DNA of 64,000 bases from positions 1 through 64,000 of the forward strand of contig CAKSWU010000004.1 in the NCBI GenBank assembly GCA_934513205.1. The letters run 5' to 3'. Shown piece after piece: positions 58,116 to 64,000 of this stretch; the first letter of the stretch is position 1; the number at the start of each line of letters is the position of its first letter. The notes below the pieces were generated by a model. It was given only the letters and a program-made list of their open reading frames with translations. It had not been told where the DNA came from and ran no database searches. The position numbers were made by a program, and so were the translations under genes. Origin of the DNA: an uncultured Faecalibacterium sp. (GTDB lineage Bacteria > Bacillota > Clostridia > Oscillospirales > Ruminococcaceae).

Positions 58116-58835
58116 ATGTCTACCCCTCACATCAGCGCAGAAAAGGGCGATTTTGCAAAGACCGTCCTCATGCCGGGTGACCCCCTGCGCGCCAAGTTCA
58201 TTGCCGACACCTTCCTGCAGGATGTCCGTCAGGTGACTGGGGTGCGCGGGATGCTGGGCTTTACCGGCACCTACGAAGGCCGCCCCATCAGCGTCATGGG
58301 CAGCGGCATGGGCATGCCGTCCATCGGCATCTATTCTTACGAGCTGTTCAAGTTCTATGATGTGGACAACATCGTCCGCATCGGTTCTGCCGGCAGCTAC
58401 ACCCATGCCGCAAAGCTGTTTGACACTGTGCTGGCCACCGGCGCAGTGAGCGAGAGCAACTACGCCCGGGTGCAGAGCGGCTTTGCGGGGGACATCACCC
58501 TGCCCAGCCGGCAGCTGAACGACAAGCTGCGGGCCTCTGCTGCAAAGCAGGGCATCCAGCTGATCGAAGGCAACATCCACTCTTCTGATGTGTTCTACCG
58601 TCAGCCTTCCGATGCAAAACCCAGCTACTGGGAAAAGCTGCGGGACGAGCGCGGCTGCCTGTGCGTGGAGATGGAGAGTTTTGCACTGTTTGCCAATGCA
58701 CAGGTGCTGGGCAAGAATGCCGCCTGCCTGCTGACCATCTCGGATAGCTTTGTGGCACCGGAGATCACCACCGCAGAGCAGCGCCAGAAGAGCTTTACCG
58801 ACATGATGAAGGTGGCTCTGGGCGCAGAGTACTGA
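58116..58835 (+). CDS. deoD: purine nucleoside phosphorylase, DeoD type
   Basis: DeoD splits purine (deoxy)nucleosides with phosphate into base and pentose-1-phosphate, which DeoB then processes. The 239 residues, the small hexameric type, show FAKTVLMPGDPLRAKFIADT, GSGMGMPSIGIYSYELFKFY, RIGSAGSY and CVEMESFALFANAQ. ATG 58116 follows AAAGGAGAG. It precedes cdd and the nucleoside transporter. Confidence 0.97.
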   Translation: MSTPHISAEKGDFAKTVLMPGDPLRAKFIADTFLQDVRQVTGVRGMLGFTGTYEGRPISVMGSGMGMPSIGIYSYELFKFYDVDNIVRIGSAGSYTHAAKLFDTVLATGAVSESNYARVQSGFAGDITLPSRQLNDKLRASAAKQGIQLIEGNIHSSDVFYRQPSDAKPSYWEKLRDERGCLCVEMESFALFANAQVLGKNAACLLTISDSFVAPEITTAEQRQKSFTDMMKVALGAEY

Positions 58836-58851
58836 TCGCATCAGGGTCATC

Positions 58852-58891
58852 AGCGCGGCTGCCGCCTCAGGGGACAGCCGCGCTGTTTTTT
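58852..58891 (+). terminator. terminator between deoD and cdd
   Basis: AGCGCGGCTG (58852-58861) mirrors CAGCCGCGCT (58875-58884) and is followed by GTTTTTTC. Confidence 0.85.
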
Positions 58892-58911
58892 CTGCAAAAG
58901 GAGAGAGCGTT

Positions 58912-59382
58912 ATGACAAAACTGACTCTGGAAGAAAAACAGCAGCTGATCCGCATGGCACTGGCTGCCCGGGAAAAAGCCTATGCGCCGTACAGCGATTT
59001 CATGGTGGGCGCCGCCCTGCGGGCCAAGGATGGGCGCATCTTCACCGGCTGCAATGTGGAGAATGCCGCCTTCACCCCCACCAGCTGCGCCGAGCGCACC
59101 GCACTGTTCAAGGCTGTGTCGGAAGGCGTGACTGAATTTACCGACATTGCAGTGGTGGGCAGCCGCCGGGGCGAGGTGAACCGGCAGGTCACCTCGCCCT
59201 GCGGGGTGTGCCGGCAGGCATTGTTCGAGTTTGGCGGGCCGGAGCTGAACGTCATCATGGCAAGGACGCCGGAGGACTTTATCGAGCGCAGCATGGACCA
59301 GCTGCTGCCCTTCGGCTTTGGTCCCTCCAACGTGGCGGGCAACCGGGCCGTGGAAGCGGAAAAGGTTACTGCAGACAAGTAA
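58912..59382 (+). CDS. cdd: cytidine deaminase
   Basis: Cdd deaminates cytidine and deoxycytidine to uridine forms. The 156 residues show YAPYSDFMVGAALRAKDGRI, the catalytic zinc motif in TGCNVENAAFTPTSCAERTA (Cys-Ala-Glu), and SPCGVCRQALFEF with the other two zinc cysteines. ATG 58912 follows AAAAGGAGAG. It stands between deoD and the nucleoside binding lipoprotein. Confidence 0.96.
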   Translation: MTKLTLEEKQQLIRMALAAREKAYAPYSDFMVGAALRAKDGRIFTGCNVENAAFTPTSCAERTALFKAVSEGVTEFTDIAVVGSRRGEVNRQVTSPCGVCRQALFEFGGPELNVIMARTPEDFIERSMDQLLPFGFGPSNVAGNRAVEAEKVTADK

Positions 59383-59511
59383 AGCGACGCTGCTGCGCTG
59401 TTTCTTGTAGAATGACGGGAAAAGGCCGGATCAACGGCAAATTTGTGCAAAAAGAATACTTTCTTGAGATCAATACAAAAAAATTGTAAAGATTTTGTAA
59501 TCGAAAACTGC

Positions 59512-59540
59512 TTGCATCCGCTGCGGCTTCCCGGTATACT
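59512..59540 (+). promoter_or_regulatory. promoter for the nucleoside lipoprotein
   Basis: TTGCAT (59512-59517), 17 bases, TATACT (59535-59540), 80 bases upstream of the start. Confidence 0.75.
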
Positions 59541-59620
59541 GGGGTCAGTAAATGTGCCTTTGTGCGCATTTTATTTATTTGACTCGATTAAAAAATGTAA
59601 AATAAAAGGAGAGTTTCATT

Positions 59621-60796
59621 ATGATGATTTCTCGTCGTAATTTCCTGGCTGTGGCTGGCGTCACTGCCGCTGCTGCTGCTCTGACCGCCTGCGGCGGTTC
59701 TTCCTCTTCCAGCACCGCTTCTTCTGCTGCAGGCTCCACCGCTTCTTCTTCTGCTGCTGCGGATGGTGCCAACAAGATCAAGAAGGTCGCTCTGACCTGC
59801 GACACCGGCACCATTGATGACGAGAGCTTCAACCAGGCTTGCTGGACTGCAGTTTCCGGCTACATGGGTGATGACTGCCAGTACTACATCCCGTCCTCTG
59901 AGGCAAACGATGAAGAGCGCGAGACCAAGATCCGTCAGGCTGTCAGCGATGGCGCCGATGTTGTCGTCTGCGTGGGCTACCTGTACGGCGCTTCTCTGGC
60001 ATGGGCTGCCGAGCAGTACCCCGACACCAAGTTCATCGCCATCGACGTGACTCAGTTTGACATCGGCACCGACAGCATCCCCGCCAACTGCTACTGCATC
60101 ACCTTCAAGGAGGAGCAGGCAGGTTATCTGGCAGGCTACGCCGTTGTGAAGGACGGCTACACCAAGCTGGGCTTCCTGGGCGGCATGGCTGTGCCCGCTG
60201 TCATCCGTTACGGCTACGGCTATGTGCAGGGTGCTGACGCCGCTGCACAGGAGCTGGGTGCTGACATTGATATCAACTACTTCTACGGCGGTCAGTTCTA
60301 CGGCGATGCCAACATCACCTCCCGTATGGAGGGCTGGTATGCCAACGGCACCGAGATCGTCTTTGCCTGCGGCGGCGGCATCTATACCTCCGCTGTTGAG
60401 GCTGCCCTGAAGAACAACGGCAAGGTCGTTGGTGTTGACGTTGACCAGAACTACATCGGCGTGAACGGTGTGGAGAAGGACGGTTACGCATACAACCCGT
60501 TCGTCACCTCTGCCATGAAGGGTCTGTCCGAGTCTGTCAGCACCGCTCTGGCTGATATCGAGGCTGGTGAGTGGAGCGAGATCGCTGCCACCAACGGCAA
60601 CTTTGGTCTGGAAGAGGGCGACTACGTTGGTCTGCCCACTGCTGACGGCAGCTGGAACTTCAAGACCTTCACCAAGGACGAGTATGAGGCTCTGAAGGGC
60701 AAGATCGCTTCCGGCGAGATCGTTGTTGACAACAACTCTGACGATGCTACCAAGCCCACCGTCAGCGAGCACACCACCGTCAACTACATCCAGTAA
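59621..60796 (+). CDS. BMP-family nucleoside-binding lipoprotein
   Basis: This 391-residue solute-binding protein belongs to the BmpA/PnrA/NupN family, which bind purine nucleosides for ABC import. The N-terminus ISRRNFLAVAGVTAAAAALT plus AC carries both a twin-arginine motif (RR5-6) and a lipobox with Cys24. A Ser/Ala-rich linker follows, then KVALTCDTGTIDDESFNQAC, FLGGMAVPAVIRYGYGYVQG and VVGVDVDQNYIGVNG, which form the BMP fold. It precedes the ATPase and permease genes, so all parts of the importer are present. A strong terminator between it and the ATPase suggests higher expression of the binding protein. Confidence 0.94.
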   Translation: MMISRRNFLAVAGVTAAAAALTACGGSSSSSTASSAAGSTASSSAAADGANKIKKVALTCDTGTIDDESFNQACWTAVSGYMGDDCQYYIPSSEANDEERETKIRQAVSDGADVVVCVGYLYGASLAWAAEQYPDTKFIAIDVTQFDIGTDSIPANCYCITFKEEQAGYLAGYAVVKDGYTKLGFLGGMAVPAVIRYGYGYVQGADAAAQELGADIDINYFYGGQFYGDANITSRMEGWYANGTEIVFACGGGIYTSAVEAALKNNGKVVGVDVDQNYIGVNGVEKDGYAYNPFVTSAMKGLSESVSTALADIEAGEWSEIAATNGNFGLEEGDYVGLPTADGSWNFKTFTKDEYEALKGKIASGEIVVDNNSDDATKPTVSEHTTVNYIQ

Positions 60797-60866
60797 TCAG
60801 GCGTTTCCCTGCAGTCGGCAGGAGAGATCCGGCTGGCTGCGGATCATTTGAAATTACTTATTGAAA

Positions 60867-60905
60867 AACAGGGTGCCCATTTGCAGGCGGGCACCCTGTT
60901 TTTGT
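60867..60905 (+). terminator. terminator after the binding lipoprotein
   Basis: AACAGGGTGCCC and GGGCACCCTGTT pair perfectly around a ten-base loop; TTTGTTT follows. Confidence 0.88.
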
Positions 60906-60998
60906 TTCTCTGGCATCGGAATGTGTGCAAAGCGCTTGGAGAAAATGCTGTAAAAGTAATACTTTTCAATGTGCTTTCTGCCAAAAGTCAAAAAAGTC

Positions 60999-61028
60999 TT
61001 GTGCAAACTGTCGCAAATCAGGTATAAT
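60999..61028 (+). promoter_or_regulatory. promoter for the transporter ATPase operon
   Basis: TTGTGC (60999-61004), 18 bases, TATAAT (61023-61028). Confidence 0.65.
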
Positions 61029-61080
61029 AAAAGACAGAATAGTATAGGTGTCGCTACGGCACGAAAGGAGAGTGAGCAGA

Positions 61081-62619
61081 TTGGCAGAGGATTTTGTGAT
61101 CGAGATGCTCCACATTACCAAGGAATTCCCGGGCATCAAGGCAAACGATGATATCACCCTGCAGCTGCGCAAAGGTGAGGTCCATGCCCTGCTGGGCGAG
61201 AACGGTGCTGGCAAAAGTACGCTGATGAGCGTGCTGTTCGGCCTGTATCAGCCGGAGGCTGGCAAGATCCTGAAAAACGGCAAGGAGGTCGCCATCCGCA
61301 ACCCCAACGATGCAAACGCACTGCACATCGGCATGGTGCATCAGCACTTCAAGCTGGTGGAGTGCTTCAGCGTTCTGGACAACATCATTCTGGGTGTGGA
61401 GCCCAACAAGATGGGCTTCTTGCAGAAGGCCGAGGCCCGCAAGAAGGTCGTGGACCTGAGCGAAAAGTACGGCCTGCGGGTGGACCCGGATGCTCTCATC
61501 AGCGATATCTCCGTTGGTATGCAGCAGCGTGTGGAGATCCTGAAGATGCTGTACCGCGACAACGAGATCCTGATCTTTGACGAGCCCACCGCCGTTCTGA
61601 CCCCGCAGGAGATCGACGAGCTGATGGAGATCATGCGCGGGTTCAAGAAGGAGGGCAAATCCATTCTGTTCATCACCCATAAGCTGAACGAGATCATGGC
61701 GGTGGCAGACCGCTGTACCGTTCTGCGAAAGGGTAAGTACATGGGCACGGTGGACATCAAGGACACCACCAAGGAAGAACTTTCCCGCATGATGGTGGGC
61801 CGCGATGTGCAGCTGCAGGTGGAAAAGCAGCCCGCACACCCCGGCGAGACCGTGCTGGACGTGGAAAACGTTACCATCCACAACGACCAGCGCAAGAAGG
61901 ATGTGGTAAAAGATGTGTCCTTCAAGGTGCACGCAGGCGAGATCGTCTGTCTGGCGGGCATCGAGGGCAACGGTCAGACCGAGTTCATCTACGGCCTGAC
62001 CGGCCTGAGCAAGCTGTCTGGCGGCAAGCTTACGCTGGACGGCAAGGATATCACCCACGAGAGCATCCGTCAGCGCTCCAAGGACGGCATGGGTCACATC
62101 CCGGAGGACCGCCACAAGCACGGTCTGGTGCTGGATTTCAGTCTGGAAAACAACATCGTGCTGCAGCGCTACTGGCAGCCGGAGTTCCAGAAGGGCGGCT
62201 TTATCCGTGCCGATAAGGTGCGCGAGTACTCCGACCGGCTGATCAAGCAGTACGACGTACGCAGCGGTCAGGGCAGTGTGACCACCGTGCGCAGTATGTC
62301 CGGCGGCAACCAGCAGAAGGCCATCATTGCCCGCGAGATCGACCGCGACCCCAAGCTGCTGGTGGCAGTGCAGCCCACCCGTGGTCTGGACGTGGGTGCC
62401 ATTGAGTACATCCACCGCCAGATCGTGGCCGAGCGCGATAAGGGCAAGGCCGTGCTGCTGGTCAGCCTTGAACTGGACGAGGTGATGAACCTTTCTGACC
62501 GCATCCTTGTAATGTACGAGGGCGAGATCGTGGGCGAGTTTGACCCCAAGACCACCACCGTGCAGGAGCTGGGTCTGTATATGGCAGGCGCCCGCAAGCA
62601 GGGAAAGGAGGAGCAGTAA
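61081..62619 (+). CDS. nucleoside ABC transporter ATP-binding protein (NupO/YufO type)
   Basis: This 512-residue double ATPase powers nucleoside import. TTG 61081, ten bases after AAGGAG, is the best start; a GTG three codons earlier is too near the site. The first cassette has LLGENGAGKSTLM, SVGMQQRVEILKML and ILIFDEPTAVLTPQEIDELM. The second has a degenerate Walker A (CLAGIEGNGQTEFIYGLTGL) but an intact SMSGGNQQKAIIAREIDRDP signature and a LVAVQPTRGLDVGAIEYI Walker B region. This pattern is usual for sugar/nucleoside (CUT2-like) ATPases. The permease starts three bases after its stop. Confidence 0.94.
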   Translation: MAEDFVIEMLHITKEFPGIKANDDITLQLRKGEVHALLGENGAGKSTLMSVLFGLYQPEAGKILKNGKEVAIRNPNDANALHIGMVHQHFKLVECFSVLDNIILGVEPNKMGFLQKAEARKKVVDLSEKYGLRVDPDALISDISVGMQQRVEILKMLYRDNEILIFDEPTAVLTPQEIDELMEIMRGFKKEGKSILFITHKLNEIMAVADRCTVLRKGKYMGTVDIKDTTKEELSRMMVGRDVQLQVEKQPAHPGETVLDVENVTIHNDQRKKDVVKDVSFKVHAGEIVCLAGIEGNGQTEFIYGLTGLSKLSGGKLTLDGKDITHESIRQRSKDGMGHIPEDRHKHGLVLDFSLENNIVLQRYWQPEFQKGGFIRADKVREYSDRLIKQYDVRSGQGSVTTVRSMSGGNQQKAIIAREIDRDPKLLVAVQPTRGLDVGAIEYIHRQIVAERDKGKAVLLVSLELDEVMNLSDRILVMYEGEIVGEFDPKTTTVQELGLYMAGARKQGKEEQ

Positions 62620-62622
62620 CAC

Positions 62623-63792
62623 ATGAATAAGAAAAAACTTTCCCGCAGCGGCAGCCTGCAAAGCTCTGTTACCAGCGTGCTGGCTGCACTGCTGTGCATC
62701 CTGATTGGTTTGCTGGTGGGCTTTCTGGTGTTGGTAGCCATCAACCCCGCACACGCATGGGGCGACGGCTTTGTGCGCATCCTCAAAGGCGGCTTCCACG
62801 ATGCCCCCTACGGCGTGGGCAAGGAACTGGCCAATGCCGCACCCCTGATCATGACCGGTCTGTCCGTGGCCTTTGCCTTCAAGACCGGCCTGTTCAACAT
62901 CGGTGCAGCCGGTCAGTATACGCTGGGTGCTTACGGCGCGCTGTACTGCGCCATCATGCTCAAGCTGCCCTGGTTCGTCTGCCTGCTGGCCGCAGCCGTG
63001 CTGGGCGGCCTGTGGGGCGCGATCCCCGGCTTTTTCAAGGCATATTTCAACATCAACGAGGTCATTACCTCCATCATGTTCAACTGGATCGGCCTGTATC
63101 TGGTAAATGAACTCATCTACCAGAACGGCACCGGCCCCATGTACGATGTGCGCAACACCCGTACCTTGAACCTGAGCAAGAATCCCGATTTTGCCCAGTC
63201 CCTGATTCCGGACTTTGGCCTGAACAAGCTGTTCCAGACCAACAGCACCACCATTGCCATTTTCTTAGCGGCAGCGGTGGCCGTGCTGATCTGGGTGGTG
63301 CTGAACAAGACCACCTTTGGCTACGAGCTCAAGGCCGTTGGCCTGAACAAGAATGCCGCCCGCTATGCCGGTATCAACGAGAAGAAGAATATCATCCTCT
63401 CCATGGCCATTGCCGGTGCGCTGGCAGGCTTCGGCGCAGGTCTGTTCTATCTGTCCAACGTGTCCCAGTGGAACCCGCTGAACTCCACCAGCCTGCCGGG
63501 CATGGGCTTCAACGGTATCTCGGTGGCACTGCTGGCAAGTTCCAACCCCATCGGTGCCGTGTTCTCTGCGCTGTTCATCTCCCATATCTCGGTGGGCGGC
63601 TCCTTCCTGTCCACCAAGTATTACCCCACTGAGATCTCGGATCTGATCAGCGGTATCATCATCTACCTGTGCGCATTCTCCATGCTGTTCCGCGGCAAGA
63701 TCCACGCGCTGCTGTTCCGGAATGCAGAAAAGACCAATGTGAACGCAGAGCCTGCGCCTGCCGAGAAAAAGACTCAAAAGGAGGGCAAGTGA
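62623..63792 (+). CDS. nucleoside ABC transporter permease 1 (NupP type)
   Basis: This 389-residue membrane protein has about ten hydrophobic segments and the BPD_transp_2 motifs NAAPLIMTGLSVAFAFKTGL, FNIGAAGQYTLGAYGALYCA and FNINEVITSIMFNWIGLYLV. It ends with a charged tail (EPAPAEKKTQKEGK). ATG 62623 follows GGAGGAG. It partners the ATPase upstream and the second permease directly downstream. Confidence 0.93.
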   Translation: MNKKKLSRSGSLQSSVTSVLAALLCILIGLLVGFLVLVAINPAHAWGDGFVRILKGGFHDAPYGVGKELANAAPLIMTGLSVAFAFKTGLFNIGAAGQYTLGAYGALYCAIMLKLPWFVCLLAAAVLGGLWGAIPGFFKAYFNINEVITSIMFNWIGLYLVNELIYQNGTGPMYDVRNTRTLNLSKNPDFAQSLIPDFGLNKLFQTNSTTIAIFLAAAVAVLIWVVLNKTTFGYELKAVGLNKNAARYAGINEKKNIILSMAIAGALAGFGAGLFYLSNVSQWNPLNSTSLPGMGFNGISVALLASSNPIGAVFSALFISHISVGGSFLSTKYYPTEISDLISGIIIYLCAFSMLFRGKIHALLFRNAEKTNVNAEPAPAEKKTQKEGK

Positions 63793-63793
63793 T

Positions 63794-64000
63794 ATGCTGC
63801 TTCTGATCAAATATACCCTGCTGTACGGCATCGTGCTGATGCTGGTGGCGCTGGGCGGAATGTTCAGCGAACATTCCGGCATCATCAACATTGCGCTGGA
63901 GGGCATCATGGTCATCGGCGGTGTGGCCGGTGTGCTTACCCTGACCATGCTGCCCGCAAGTCTGTCGCCCTTCCTTGTGGTGCTGATCTCCATTCTGGTG
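63794..64000 (+). CDS. nucleoside ABC transporter permease 2 (NupQ type), partial
   Basis: ATG 63794 lies one base after the first permease stop, behind AAGGAGG. The 69 visible residues (LLLIKYTLLYGIVLMLVALG, GMFSEHSGIINIALEGIMVI) match the start of the second BPD_transp_2 subunit, with the conserved SGIINIALEG motif. The gene continues past the window. Confidence 0.92.
   Translation, partial: MLLLIKYTLLYGIVLMLVALGGMFSEHSGIINIALEGIMVIGGVAGVLTLTMLPASLSPFLVVLISILV

Noticed and set aside
55821..58955. A 1044-codon minus-strand frame
   Set aside because: Antisense to the M23 peptidase and deoD genes.

Overview
The window is a 64 kb piece of a low-to-mid GC-rich Firmicute. Several features fit an Oscillospiraceae (Clostridium cluster IV) chromosome, most likely Faecalibacterium: the DapF/DapL lysine route, an archaeal-type prolyl-tRNA synthetase with a C-terminal zinc site, the mreBCD-PBP2 block, LuxS downstream of pyruvate kinase, a U32 peptidase behind zapA, and a BMP-type nucleoside ABC transporter. 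The genus name is inferred from gene content and base composition; no database was searched.

Positions 1 to about 5,110 are accessory DNA and look like one end of an integrative element. They hold gene fragments (a NUDIX gene broken inside its Nudix box, a ParB-like gene with an internal stop, a clipped kinase-like toxin), an A/T-rich cargo pair (membrane XRE regulator plus Cys-rich KTR protein), a MazF-like toxin, an AbrB-like antitoxin-type protein and a double-HTH regulator. The element abuts a sporulation sigma-K-like gene (minus strand, start about 5,446). That gene reads well to a CIENAIL motif and then diverges. This is at or near the place where skin elements interrupt sigK in Bacillus and Clostridioides, and it is the most interesting observation here.

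From 5.6 kb onward the DNA is housekeeping. In order: proS and acpP; dapF and dapL; a YtrA-type GntR repressor with an ABC exporter; small membrane genes, a YhcH protein, and a SPFH/NfeD pair; GH13 amylase and glycogen phosphorylase; zapA and a U32 peptidase; dut, maf, mreBCD and PBP2 (cell shape); mgsA; rnhA with a degenerate MnmA-like protein; RNase J, GdpP and UDP-galactopyranose mutase; rplI, dnaB, tilS, hpt and ftsH; two unusual tail-anchored proteins (zinc ribbon with TR-I/V-L/M repeats, and a HEPN-like RX4H protein); LacI, HAD and CutC; pyk and luxS; deoB; nadE, a NusG-II-domain protein and an LCP ligase; rnpB; an RluA-type synthase; an M23 peptidase; then deoD, cdd and the nucleoside ABC transporter running off the right edge.

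Many intergenic gaps show clear sigma-A promoters (TTGNNN, 16-18 bp, TATNNT) and strong intrinsic terminators. Gaps also hold hairpin-rich repeats, including a 244 bp MITE-like unit with perfect 28 bp terminal inverted repeats. Two leaders (zapA and RNase J) are long and structured. No tRNA, rRNA or CRISPR array was seen.
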